Shown piece by piece: positions 49,751-59,683 of a stretch of DNA of 64,000 nt. Position 1 is the stretch's first letter; every line of letters starts with the position of its first letter. Both the position numbers and the translations under genes were made by a program. Under the pieces are notes generated by a model. The model was not told where the DNA came from, did not search any database, and saw only the letters and a list, made by a program, of their open reading frames with translations. The stretch comes from Elymus sibiricus (lineage: Eukaryota > Streptophyta > Magnoliopsida > Poales > Poaceae), in assembly GCA_039707655.1 (NCBI GenBank), contig CM077667.1:154856642-154920641 (forward strand), written 5' to 3'.

Positions 49751-50472
49751 TCCACGAGCGGTGAGGTGACCTCAGAAGGTCTCCCCTCCTTCACTGTCTG
49801 GGGGGGATCTCCTGCGTAGATGGCATCATACCAGTCAGTGAAGATCGCGGGGGTGATGGAAAAGACCGTAGGGCCTCCTGCCCGAGGCTGACCACCACCT
49901 CATTAGTGGACGGGGATCGCCGCTCTGCGGCGTCAAGTGAGGGTATACCCCAGGGTCCTCCTGTCTCTGGTGCGCCTCCACCGCACCCGACACAGGGGTG
50001 GAAGGACTGTCGATCACATGCGTAAGAACCGGGAGGTCTCCTGCCCGTCCAAGCCCTCGATTTCAACTCAGTCTCCCCAAAGGCGACTCGATGCAGACAC
50101 CGCTTGGAAGGAACCAAATTGAAGTGAAGCCATCGGCGTCGACGAGGAGGCCGACCCCTTATCTGACGGCGGCTCTGTAGATTGAGTAGGTTGTCCCGCA
50201 GATCTCGACGTACTATCACGCTCACCACGGGTCCCATCGAGTCCCTGGTTCCCGTTCCCATCTCCGCCCTCAGTCATATCCACATCTTTTATCGCAGCAG
50301 TGTTCTTCGCGTCAAGAAGTTCCTCTATCTCCACCTCAAGATCATAAGTCATGCCCTCATAGGCCCATGACATGTCATCTGGCACGTAGTCCTCATCCAG
50401 TACACTGACGAAAAAAATGGAAGAGATTTTCACTTCCCGGTCTCTACACCAACTAGGGATGCATACAACCAT
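49751..50472 (-). pseudogene. LINE ORF1, N-terminal/central part
   Basis: Frames 50068-50472 and 49791-50261 overlap with a shift between them. A segment LDEDYVPDDMSWAYEGMTYDLEVEIEE is followed by a Ser/Gly/Asp-rich linker. It is truncated at the 5' side, and no zinc knuckle is seen here. The continuation is at 42235. Confidence 0.55.
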
Positions 50473-50506
50473 TTTAGTATGAGTACCAAGATAAACATGG
50501 TCCTCC

Positions 50507-50690
50507 GATTTTTTTTAAATGAGTATCAAGATATTTTTTGATGAGTGGTTCCACCACACACCAAGCTTGATCCTCAATAAATGGGGGAAAACCCCAATGC
50601 ATCACCTATCAATTCTAGGAATTGAATTCGGGTCGTTAGACTGCACAACCACATGCCCAACCACTAACCAAGGCTCTCTTTGCAAAAGTG
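50507..50690 (-). mobile_element. tRNA-derived SINE (Au-like layout)
   Basis: On the minus strand GAGAGCCTTGGTTAGTGGTTGG holds a box-A-like core (TGGTTAGTGG). About 40 bp later CCCGAATTCAATTCC fits box B. The element ends in an A-run (TTTAAAAAAAA) at about 50510. The GAGAGCCTTGG start recalls the plant Au SINE, though the body differs. Target duplications were not found. Confidence 0.55.
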
Positions 50691-50719
50691 CTCAGTTTAA
50701 TACTACTACTTGACCTAAA

Positions 50720-50999
50720 ACATCTTATAAAAAATCATAAAAGAAGTAGTAACTTGGGGTAGATTCACATTTCGGTGGCCATGTCATTCACCTCCAATGG
50801 CGCGTAGTCCTTCTGCAGGGGATACAACATTTGTCTACTACCTAAAAAGATAATAGTACGTTTGTTGTCGTGTCATATGTAATCAATCTTCTACAATCCG
50901 GTTCTCGTCTCTTTCTGCTTCAATTCATCATTAATACAATACTAAAAGGGTTGGACTAGCTTTGTTGCATCATTTGTGTTGTTGGACTTCTTGAAAATT
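50720..50999. other. Intergenic sequence, nothing recognised
   Basis: This is AT-rich with no supported frame, repeat or promoter signal. Confidence 0.5.
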
Positions 51000-51001
51000 T
51001 A

Positions 51002-51253
51002 CTCCGTTTCAAAATATAAGGTGTATTAATTTTTTTGATAAGTCAAATCTTTTAAGTTTAATTAAGTTTTTAGGGAACTATATCAAAATCCATAATATTA
51101 AATCGGTATGATTAGATTGATCATGAATGAATTTCCACACTTTTTTGGTTTAATATTGTGGATGCTGATATTTTTTGCTCTAAACTTGGTCAAAGTTAAA
51201 GAAATTTGATTTTTCAAAAAACTAATCCCCCTTATATTTTGAAACCGATGGAA
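51002..51253. mobile_element. Stowaway-type MITE (~252 bp)
   Basis: The left end CTCCGTTTCAAAATATAAGG and right end CCTTATATTTTGAAACCG form a terminal inverted repeat, flanked by TA on each side (51000-51001 and 51254-51255). The interior is AT-rich. The TA duplication and CTCCGT end define Tc1/mariner-derived Stowaway elements. Confidence 0.85.
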
Positions 51254-51344
51254 TATTTAATTTGGCGTTTGGGGGAGATGATAGAGTGTGTTCTACATTT
51301 ATTTATATTTATGTGGGAAATTTTCTGTGACGATGCTGCATATG

Positions 51345-51725
51345 TTATCCGCTTTTTTCTAGGTGGTGGGAGGGTGAGGGAATTGATACATTTTTATAGG
51401 CCGGTTGCTGCTGATGATTTGAAAACCCATTGGCCCGGTCAAAATCATAAACCAAATCTTGGATTGAATACCTCAACTGAACGAAAAACTTCAAAATTAG
51501 GGAATATAAGGAATTAAGAGAATTGAACGGGAGATCTCCTTGAGAAATTGTTGACCCAGTCAAAAGCCATGGAGCTGAAGGGCCTATCGGCGTTGTCTCG
51601 CGCAATCGCAAGCCACTTGGTCTCGGTTTGAATCTCTGTGCATTAGTCTTCCCGATTACAACATCATCCAATTGCTCATCTAGGAGTTCCATATTCTTTA
51701 GCACCTCATCAAGATTGATCTCCAC
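51345..51725 (-). pseudogene. Gene or transposon ORF fragment, unidentified
   Basis: A 126-codon frame starts MEINLDEVLKNMELLDEQLDDVVIGK. The first ~35 residues resemble the N-terminus of grass zinc-knuckle/LINE ORF1-type proteins; the rest matches nothing recognised. It is probably a decayed fragment in the upstream region of the OB-fold gene. Confidence 0.3.
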
Positions 51726-51889
51726 CTTCTTGCCCGCAGCGAAGAAGAGCCCCCTGCAGTGACCATGGCGGCGACTGAAGGGCCCTGTGCGACGCAGCCG
51801 TGAGCACGGACTCCCCCTCGTCGTCCCTCGATGGAACGATGACTCGACAATGGTATGAATCAGCGAACCTCCCCGACGTTCACGATCGC

Positions 51890-52241
51890 GGTGCTGTAAA
51901 CCCTAAGCGAGAGGGTATGACCGATAGCTATGAGAAAAAATAGTTGTTTCCCTAGCTTTTTGTCTTAAGAGAAAGTTGCTTCCTTAGCTTGAACACTTCC
52001 AAAATTATCGGATCATATCCTGGGCCAAGTTGAAACTGTGCAGCCCATTACCTTCTATTGGATCAGGCTCAGCCCAATTCTTACAGCCCGAGGCTCGCAC
52101 TACAACAAGCCTCGCTATTGTCTGCTCCCTCTTCCACCAGCTCCCTTACCAAAACTCTAGGGTTTCCCAACCACCCCCGCAACCGCAAACCCCCACCCAC
52201 GAACAACTCGATCCGAAACCACCCCACCACCACCCCCGGCA
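51890..52241 (+). promoter_or_regulatory. Promoter/5' leader of the OB-fold gene: site II and telo-box motifs
   Basis: TGGGCC (about 52021) and its reverse AGCCCA (about 52038 and 52070) are site II motifs. TAGGGTTT at 52158-52165 and AAACCCTA near 51897 are telo-boxes. This pairing is typical of TCP-regulated housekeeping genes in plants. No clear TATA box is seen. Confidence 0.5.
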
Positions 52242-54010
52242 ATGTCGACGGCGGCGGCGCAGGGCGGCGAGAAGCCGGCGCTCAGGAAGCCGGTGTTTGT
52301 CAAGGTGGACCAGCTCAAGCCGGGCACCAACGGCCACACCCTCATCGTCAAGGTCGTCAGCGCCAACCCCGTCCCTGGCCGCGTGCGCACTGGTGCGCCG
52401 GCCTCCTCCTCCGCCCGTGCTCCCCGCATCGCGGAGTGCCTCGTGGGCGACGAGACTGGCTCCATCATCTTTACCGCCCGCAACGACCAAGGTGATTGGG
52501 TTGCTACTCCTTGGCCTTGGCATAGGGTGCCTTATGGTAGATTTGTTAGTACACGGGCTTCTTGCGCTAGTCTGTTTGGATTCGTAGATAATAATCTATG
52601 ATGGTTAGTTGTTTCTAAATTTGTGTAGCTTCAGTAGTGGCGACGCCAGTTATCTACGAAGTAGTGGCAACTATAGGATAAGAAGTGTAAATCTTGTGGT
52701 TGTCGCTTTGTTTTACAGTTTAGGCTAAACTGTAAAACAAAGCGACAACCACAAGATCCTGATGGTTCGTATTATGATTTTAGTAGTCGAACTATTGTAT
52801 TTTGGAACGGAGGTAGTAAATTTTACTCTAGATGCCAAAACAGCAGAAAGCAGAAGTCCCTTTCTACGTACAAGGCACTACAATTTTACACCGATGCAAA
52901 CCAGATTACGAGTTCCCAGTGAGCGCATCCTGCACAACCTGAGACAACCGCCATGCCCATTGCCACAAAGTGCTTGGATCAGCATCTGCCCAGTAATTGA
53001 TCCAATAGCTTATTAAAAATTTACACACATGAAGGATCAGCAAGCATCTATCCTGAAAATAAACCAGTTTTTGTTGGCCTCTACAGAAAATTGATTAGGT
53101 TTTGTTCTGAAGTAATTGTGAAAACAAAATAACAAAATTAAGTGATGCATAATTGAGTAAAAAAAGCTGCACACCAAACAAAAGGTGTTCACTACCATTA
53201 CCTGCCATCCTACAGTTCTGCTGGTCAGTGGCCATCTGCACAGTTGGATCGACTTGGACCTGATATTCTTTTTCCAATTTCCGAAACAGCACAACACTCT
53301 TTTCCAATCTTGTATTGTGCTATTGCTTATTTGAATCCAAATGAGGGTACTATATTTCTATATGTGCAGGTGATGCATGTTTTTCAGTGTTCACTTCAGC
53401 TATTATTTCACCATACATGCATACCTCACAATATTTTTGATACTAGATCTTCCTCTGTCTCCATGTCTTAAACTGGAAACCATAGTCTGACATACCATAT
53501 TGATAGTACAAATTTCTTTGTCCTTTGATGTCATACATCACAGAGAAAAGCATCCTAATAGCTTCACTTCTTTCATCTGTTAATTAAGTGCATGGTCAGA
53601 ACTCACAACCCAATGGCTGTTATAAGCAGCAGTAGCACTACTACCTTTTGAGTTTTGATGTTATGCATGCTACGAATCCTGTACTTACGTCATTTTTCAG
53701 ATCTTATAACATCTTTTTAGTTGCTCATGGTCATTGTAGAGTGTTATAGGGGATGGGGTGATGATTCCTATTCTATTTCATGATGCATGTACTATGGACT
53801 GATGGTATGCTCTACTATGCAGTTGACCTGTTGAAGGCTGGTGCTACAGCCATCTTGCGCAACGCTAAAATTGACATGTTCAAAGCTTCGATGAGGCTTG
53901 CGGTGGACAAGTGGGGGCGGGTAGAAGCTACAGAACCTGCCAGCTTTACTGTGAATGAAGAGAACAACTTGTCGCAAGTAGAGTACGAGCTGGTTAACGT
54001 GGCCGAGTAA
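52242..54010 (+). CDS. OB-fold nucleic-acid-binding protein, At4g28440-like (2 exons, 145 aa)
   Basis: Exons are 52242-52491 and 53823-54010, with the GT-AG intron 52492-53822 splitting a Val codon. The 145-residue product is a single OB-fold of the RPA/SSB type. It starts MSTAAAQGGEKPALRKPVFVK; the core has VDQLKPGTNGHTLIVKVVSA and RIAECLVGDETGSIIFTARNDQ. Exon 2 has DLLKAGATAILRNAKIDMFK, MRLAVDKWGRVE and a C-terminus ending YELVNVAE. Length and motif order match the conserved plant family typified by Arabidopsis At4g28440, annotated as nucleic-acid-binding and OB-fold-like. The partner or substrate in the cell is unknown. The ATG is preceded by AGGGTTT leader motifs and is the first in frame. 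The YSL gene starts 497 bp downstream in the same direction but has its own TATA box. Confidence 0.9.
52691..52757. repeat. Perfect 32-bp palindrome with 3-nt loop in the OB-fold gene intron
   Basis: The left arm 52691-52722 (starting ATCTTGTGGTTGTCGC) is exactly complementary to the right arm 52726-52757. The loop is GGC. Pairing stops sharply outside the arms. Confidence 0.95.
52758..53822 (+). other. Remainder of the OB-fold gene intron
   Basis: There is no coding segment. It ends with a pyrimidine-poor CTACTATGCAG acceptor at 53822. Confidence 0.6.
52790..52822. mobile_element. Stowaway MITE end remnant in the intron
   Basis: TATTTTGGAACGGAGGTAGTA resembles the right terminus of a Stowaway element. 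The matching left end was not found. Confidence 0.45.
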
Positions 54011-54389
54011 TTGTTGAAGTTTTCCAGGCCTTTTCCCGCCATAAAAACGAAGCACTATGAATGAATATTATCAAGCCTTTGGTAAGCTTGTTTATTTCTT
54101 ATGGTGGTAGTAGATAAGATCAAGATTGTATCACTTGAGCTAGAATGTTCGATGGATCAAACTGAGCTTTCCATGCATCTACTGGACTGTGATTCCTCTT
54201 GGCACTGCTTGTATTGCTGTTGTAATGGAACAAGCTCAGCGTGGCGCCATGCTGCACTGAGTTTTAGAGATCAAATGGAATGAACTGCCATGACATATTG
54301 TGTTGATGTTATATTGCCGTGTCCAGAACATAATTTTCGTCGTTTCCCGGTAAAACAACAATCATCTGCTGTTCCAGACATGTTACGGC

Positions 54390-54396
54390 TATAAAA
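54390..54396 (+). promoter_or_regulatory. TATA box of the YSL gene
   Basis: TATAAAA in GGCTATAAAAAGC lies 112 bp upstream of the chosen ATG at 54508. This leaves a leader of about 85 bases. Confidence 0.65.
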
Positions 54397-54507
54397 AGCA
54401 ACGCTTCTGTTGGTGACAGTTAAAAAAGGCAAGGCCTAGCAGGGCCAACACTTTTGGCGAACGTGCTCAAAACGAAACTAGCGGCTGAGGCAAGGCCTCA
54501 GGCAAAC

Positions 54508-56999
54508 ATGGCTGCCGTCGCCGGTGAGCGCCCACGGTCGTCGGAGGAGGCAGAAACTGCAGCAGCCTTCGCTGCCGGACAGGATGGCGACGAGGAGCCA
54601 TCCGTGGAGGTGGCGTTTGCGGGCCAGCCGCCGCCGCCATGGTGGCGGCAGGTGACGGCGCGGTCGGTGGCCGTGAGCGCGGTGCTGGGCGCCGTGCTGA
54701 GCTTCATGTCGATGCGGATCGGGCTGACGGCCGGCGTCGGGCCGACGTTCAACATCGTGGCGAGCCTCCTCGGCTTCTTCGTGATCAAGTCGTGGACGCG
54801 GTTGCTGGCCCGCTGCGGCGTCGCCTCCCAGCCCTTCACCAGGCAGGAGAACGTCGTCCTCCAGACCTGCATCATCTCCTGCTCCACCCTCTCCTTCTAC
54901 GGTACCGTACGTCCGCCCGTCCATGCAGCCAGCCGCGCACGCACACGCACACGCCCATTTCACACCAGGTTTTTGCTCAGCTGGCCGCCGTGATTTTGCA
55001 GGCGGTTTCACGACCTACCTGCTTGCCATGACCGAGACGGTGGCCAAGTCCGCCGGCGGGACCGGCACCGGCAAGGACGTGTACACGCTGCACACCGGGA
55101 ACGTGGTGGCCTTCCTCGGCCTCGTCACCTTCGCCAGCTTGTTCTGCACCCTCCCGTTTCGGAAGGTGAGCCGATTTCCGATCACTATTTTGATCCATGT
55201 CTTTGTTATAAAAATTTAAGACATTTCGCCATTGTTTGGCAGCTCATGATACTGGACTACAAACTGATGTATCCGTCTGGTTCAGCTATCGCCGGAATCG
55301 TCAACAGCTTCCACACACCAGCGGGAGCCGCGACAGCAAAGTAAATAAATACTATGCCATTTGTAACCTGCTGGTTCTTCACTATGCCATGTGTAAGCTT
55401 AACCGGCACTACTGTTTTCTCTCCTCCCCTCCATAGATTGCAAGTGCTGGCCATGTCCAAAGCCATTGTTGGGAGCTTCATGTGGGCATCCTTCCAGTGG
55501 GTTTACACGGGAGGAAGTGGCTGCGGCTTCCAAGATTTCCCCATGTTCGGATTGAAGGCATACAAGCAGAAGTTCTACTTCGATTTCTCCGCAAGTCTCG
55601 TCGGCGTCGGCATGATCTGCCCTGTCCTCATCAACTTCTCCATGCTTTTCGGGTCTACCATTACCTCCTTCATCCTGTGGCCAACACTCCAGAGCAAGAA
55701 AGGGGACTGGTACAACGATCCTTCACCGACAAATTTCAGGGGGATCAATGGATACAAGGTTAGTTTAGTGACAGAATTCCGTCTGAACTTCACTGTGGTT
55801 CGTACTTGATCAGATGTTTCAGTCTTCGCACTTCGCTGACCATGTTTGCTGCTTCCATGAAACAGGTGCCCATGGGCATATCAATGGTGCTTGGGGACTG
55901 CCTGTTCCAACTGGGTTCGATCACCATAAGGGCTGCCAACCACTTCCACAAGAATCGCCAGCAACATAATCCTGGTCGTACCAACATACCATCCAGTGGA
56001 AATTCAGCTGAACAAACATGTCTTAGCTACGATGAGCATCGCAGGAACAAGATCTTTCTGAACGAAGGACTGCCGGGCTATGTCTCGGTTGCTGGCTACA
56101 TCCTCTTCGCAGCCGTCTCAGCAATCTTTGTTCCACGTATCTTCCCACAGATCCGATATTACCATGTGGCCTTCTTATATGCTGTCGCTCCCATCCTGGC
56201 ATTCTGCAATTCGTATGCTTCTGGACTGTGTGACTGGTCCCTGGCATCCGTCTATGCGAAGCTCGCTATATTCCTTGTTGGGGCATGGGTTGGTGAAGCA
56301 TCTGGTGGCGCCATTGCCGGTCTTGCTGCCTGTGGTGTCATGTTGATGATCATTGGCAATGCCGCTGAGCTCATGCATGACTTCAAGACAGGATACCTAA
56401 CACTCACCTCGCCGCTGTCCATGTTCATAAGCCAAGCAATTGGGACTGCACTTGGTTGCTTGATCAACCCGCTTGTCTTCCTGTCCTTCGAAAAACTTGT
56501 TGGCAAAGAGCATCTGGGAGAAGCTGGATCGGTATTCTCGGCGCCCTTGGCCACCGCATATCGTGGGCTCGCAGTTTTAAGTGTTCAAGGAACCAAGATA
56601 CTCCCAAAGCACTCCATTGAGTTCTGTGTAGCTTTCTTCCTTATGGCCTTTTGCTTGGATTGCCTGTCAGCAGTAGCCAAAGCAAAGAAGTGGAAGGCAA
56701 GTAACTACATTCCAAACGCCATGGCTATGGCAATTCCATTCTTAATCGCACCGAATATTGCAATAGACATGGCCTTGGGGAGTCTACTATTAGTTATCTG
56801 GAAGAAAACAGATAAGAAAAACGCAAATATGCTTGCAGTTGTAGTAGCATCAGGTTTGATCTGTGGAGATGGACTTTGGGCATTGCCATCAGCACTACTT
56901 CAAATTTTCCAAATCGAGCCACCCATCTGCATGAAGTTCTTGTCTAGTCATCAGACCGAGGTAGTGCGGGAGCACTTCCTACCCAAAGTGACTACTTAG
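54508..56999 (+). CDS. YSL: Yellow Stripe-Like (YSL) metal-nicotianamine/phytosiderophore transporter, 5 exons, 703 aa
   Basis: Exons are 54508-54901, 55002-55165, 55243-55340, 55437-55758 and 55866-56999. All introns are GT-AG and the frame joins cleanly to 703 residues, the normal YSL length. The ATG at 54508 has a strong context (AAACATGGC). The protein is an oligopeptide-transporter (OPT) superfamily member with an acidic N-terminal tail (residues 1-45) and then about 14 hydrophobic segments. Family signatures are [50 protein letters not shown] (residues 190-212), [19 protein letters not shown] and [15 protein letters not shown] near the C-terminus. YSL proteins move Fe, Zn, Cu or Mn chelated to nicotianamine, or to mugineic acids in grasses, across the plasma or vesicle membrane. 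Substrate and paralogue number cannot be told from sequence alone. No frameshift or stop is seen, so it looks functional. Confidence 0.95.
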
Positions 57000-57178
57000 C
57001 AATGATACAGACAAGTACTGACAGAAATTGCTTGTAAATGATTTCAGATCATGTTGTTATCAAGTTATTTAGTGCAGAGCTACACATGTGAATTCCTTAA
57101 GTCACATACTTGCCTTTTTAGCCTGTGTAAATATTTTTCAAGTGTCTGTAGGAGCATTATTGAAACAACAATGTTGTA
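57000..57178 (+). other. YSL 3' untranslated region
   Basis: AT-rich sequence follows the stop codon, up to the small MITE. No clear AATAAA signal was picked. Confidence 0.5.
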
Positions 57179-57230
57179 CCCCCTCCGTCCCTAGTGTCAA
57201 AAACGCTCTTATATTATGGGACGGAGGGAG
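57179..57230. mobile_element. Miniature Stowaway element (52 bp)
   Basis: CCCCCTCCGTCCC and GGGACGGAGGGAG form terminal inverted repeats around a very short interior. TA flanks both sides (57177-57178 and 57231-57232). Confidence 0.88.
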
Positions 57231-57232
57231 TA

Positions 57233-57583
57233 CAAGATAAATGAGATTGCCAAGTGAAGACTAAAAGGATCAAAATATGCATGACGCCAAGCCACATTGC
57301 CAGTAAAAGAAAGGGGGCAGGCTTTTAATCACCAGATCATGCTGACAAACCAAACAAACAGATACAAAAGGTCAAGCATAGTATTCATTTTGCCAGCAAT
57401 TCAAACTTCTACACCCCTAGCACGGTTCTCATCACATAACCATAATGATTCTGGTTAATGAAGATGAAGGTGGGAAAATGAAGTTTAAGCAATATCAAAC
57501 ATCATTTATTAAAAATTTCATCGTAGTTCACATACAGAAAAAGAAAAGCATGCTTCCTTTCTTTGTCAACTCATCCTGAAAGA
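57233..57583. other. Intergenic sequence between convergent genes
   Basis: No coding segment or repeat was recognised between the YSL 3' end and the terminal exons of the NFD6-like gene. Confidence 0.5.
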
Positions 57584-57895
57584 CTAGTAATCTCCTGGCT
57601 CCGTTGGCAGGTCAGCATCATACTCCATCAATTTCAGCTGTTATCCAACAATAATAACTCATCACAATAGTTATACAAGTTTAAGAAGAATGTATAAATT
57701 AAAACATTAGAAATGCTACTTTTCCAGGGTGTTTCATAGTACTTCACAGCCAAATGTAAAAAAAAAAATCAGTTTCTCTACAATATGAGCGAAAAAACAA
57801 ATAGATAAAAATTCCCTATGGAAAATAGATCATCATAATACTGTATACTCTATGTTAAAAAATAGTGCCCTGCAGTTTAAGGTGGTGGTGGTGGT

Positions 57896-57926
<31 letters not shown>

Positions 57927-58064
57927 GGGGGGTCTCAAACAGTACATTACGTGAAAAAATCGGTACTTACGGCACAAAGTTTCAGCTAGTTGTCCACCTA
58001 CTACTTGTAGATTATTTCTCAATTCATTCTCTTCAATATTGCCCCAGTCAATAACTAGTAACAC
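57584..58064 (-). other. Possible alternative or untranslated 3' exons of the NFD6-like gene
   Basis: A segment at 58064-57971 is bounded by TGATGATAG and CC|GTAAGT and reads VLLVIDWGNIEENELRNNL. A second at 57637-57584 follows AACAG and contains LKLMEYDADLPTEPGDY then TAG. Joining them does not keep one frame, so they are more likely alternative or untranslated exons than a separate gene. No family was recognised. Confidence 0.35.
57880..57932. repeat. (GGT)n(GT)n(G)n microsatellite
   Basis: GGTGGTGGTGGT is followed by (GT)n and a run of more than 20 G. The homopolymer length is prone to sequencing error. Confidence 0.9.
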
Positions 58065-58069
58065 CTATC

Positions 58070-58445
58070 ATCATTTTTTATTTTGCGCCCCACTGCACAA
58101 ATTGTAGATCATGTAACTAAAATATGAGCATATTCATTCTTCCCGGTGGAATTAGGAGCCTTAGTCACTAAGTTTACAGGAAATCCTCCAATAATAGGAA
58201 CCATTATCATTCCTATGATTTGTGTAGTAATTATTATCTATGAATTGTTAAACATGGTTTTAAAAAGGTGTAGGGAGTCCCAGACAAAGTTATAATTCAT
58301 ATAGCAATAAGTTGGCACGGCAGCACTTTTACACATACTGGAACAAGGTTTGGTAGTCGTTTAAGATTGTAAGGGACATAACATTTACTCATATTTCAAC
58401 GAAATGGTGGAGATATTTTAGTGGTCACCTTTCCCAAGTTGGCCT
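58070..58445 (-). other. Non-coding sequence downstream of NFD6-like exon 3
   Basis: It is AT-rich with no frame. A donor-like GGAAAG|GTGACC at about 58430 would let the 3' UTR be spliced onward. Confidence 0.4.
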
Positions 58446-59297
58446 TCATCTAGTTTCGTCTTTCCCTACAACAAAGAAATAAAAAGAAAAACAGAAAAGT
58501 GGGTCTCTTTCGTCAATAAGGCTAGAAACAGGACTGGAGAATGATGGTAACATGAAATTAAATGCTGGAAACACGGCCAGAGAGAATTGTGGGTTGCATC
58601 CATCAAGTTGTGTTTTGAAGTTCATATAGTATGATGCATATGTTGAAGGAATTGGGGGGAATGTTCAAAGAAATCATTATGCACGTTTGGGCCAATGTTA
58701 ACCAAGAGTAAGGTAGTGCAAGTCAATGTTCTTATGCACAATGGGACCAACTATGGCAGGTTACTGCTACTACAACGTTTAGCTTGAGTTGGATTGTTGG
58801 GGACAATAGGAACACAACTGACATATGATTCATGTCAAAACAAATCTACTGTATCGTCTGAATTAGTACACCGTAACATATGAATTTCTACACACATTTG
58901 AAACCAATGTACGAATTAATAACACATTTGAAGGGGAGAGTAGTTTCAGTTTCACCTTCCGTGAGCCACCCGAGGCCTCGGCCAGGCACGGCGAGCATAG
59001 ACGTCATCCGCGCCACGGCGGTGGCGCTGTGCAGCGGCAGCAGCGACTCCACGCAGAAGCTCGCCTCGACGGGCGACCTGCACAACGAACAACGCCATCA
59101 CAATCAGTCCATCCATATCTGGTTAGCTGAGGGGGGGCACGGTCGACTGGTGGCCCGAGGTCGTACCTGAGGAGACGAGGGGGCGCGCCCAACGCGCGGC
59201 GAAGGGACGGTCGCGCCGCAGAGGAAGAGGCTCTCGCCGGAGCAGCGCGGAGAAGAGAAGCGGACGAGCGGAGCATCGACCTGGCGGCGGCGGCCAT
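58446..59297 (-). CDS. NFD6: NFD6-like small mitochondrial protein (3 exons, 90 aa)
   Basis: Exons on the minus strand are 59297-59167, 59077-58956 and 58465-58446. The short first intron (89 bp) and the second intron (490 bp) are GT-AG. The product is 90 residues. An Ala/Arg/Ser-rich amphipathic presequence ([20 protein letters not shown]) is followed by the conserved block [20 protein letters not shown] and [16 protein letters not shown]. This is the hallmark of plant NUCLEAR FUSION DEFECTIVE 6-type proteins, which go to mitochondria and in Arabidopsis are needed for polar nuclear fusion in the embryo sac. The molecular function is unknown. The C-terminal residues after LTEG depend on which 3' exon is used; EGKDETR is the choice given here. 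It is divergent from DCAF13. Confidence 0.85.
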
Positions 59298-59683
59298 CGT
59301 GGCTGGCTTGGTGAGACGGGAGGAGGAGGTTTCCGGCTAGCTTGCGCTCTCGAGTCAGAAGGAACCAATGTGGGCCTTTCATAGGTCTGCTGGGTCCATT
59401 TCTTTCCTGGGCTGTGTGAGGTGGGCCCAATGGGCTCTTAAACGTTGAGGGTAGCCCAGTTTCATTCTGTTGTTCTACGGCCGCCGACCTTTTGCTTCGA
59501 AGCCTCCTTCTCTTCTCCCTTTTGTTTCCCCTCGACGGCGGCGGCGGCGGCGGCAACCAGGGTTTAGAGGAGGAGAGGCTCGCACGGCGCAAAACCCTAG
59601 CCCTGCACCTTCATCTACGGATTCACCGCGCCTCTGCCGCGTATCCTTGCCGAGTGCCCTGCCTCGCTGCATCGGCGGCCGCG
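59298..59683. promoter_or_regulatory. Bidirectional promoter between NFD6-like and DCAF13 genes
   Basis: Only 386 bp separate the two divergent start codons. Site II motifs (TGGGCC at about 59371, GGGCCCA at about 59423, AGCCCA at about 59454) and a telo-box AAACCCTA at about 59593 lie between them. No TATA box was seen. This is the usual architecture of coordinated housekeeping, ribosome-biogenesis or mitochondrial genes. Confidence 0.65.

Larger units (their letters stand above)
40185..50505 (-). mobile_element. LINE (non-LTR retrotransposon), 5' part, interrupted
   Basis: From right to left on the minus strand are an ORF1 zone (49751-50472, then 41750-42235) and an ORF2 endonuclease and linker zone (40190-41430). 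The element is broken at 42236 by the LTR element 42241-49745 and cut at 40185 by the Gypsy element. The reverse transcriptase part would lie left of this window. The order and motifs match grass L1-type LINEs. All frames carry stops or shifts. Confidence 0.8.

Noticed and set aside
54454..54507. Upstream extension of the YSL frame starting at TTG
   Set aside because: Not an ATG; the ATG at 54508 has a good context and fits the TATA box and family length.
54478..55031. Long frames opposite and overlapping YSL exon 1 (177 and 130 codons)
   Set aside because: Shadows of the GC-rich YSL exon; the spliced YSL frame explains the sequence.
59104..59592. 162-codon minus-strand frame over the NFD6/DCAF13 promoter
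   Set aside because: Overlaps the divergent promoter and first NFD6 intron; low-complexity Pro/Ser/Arg; no domain.
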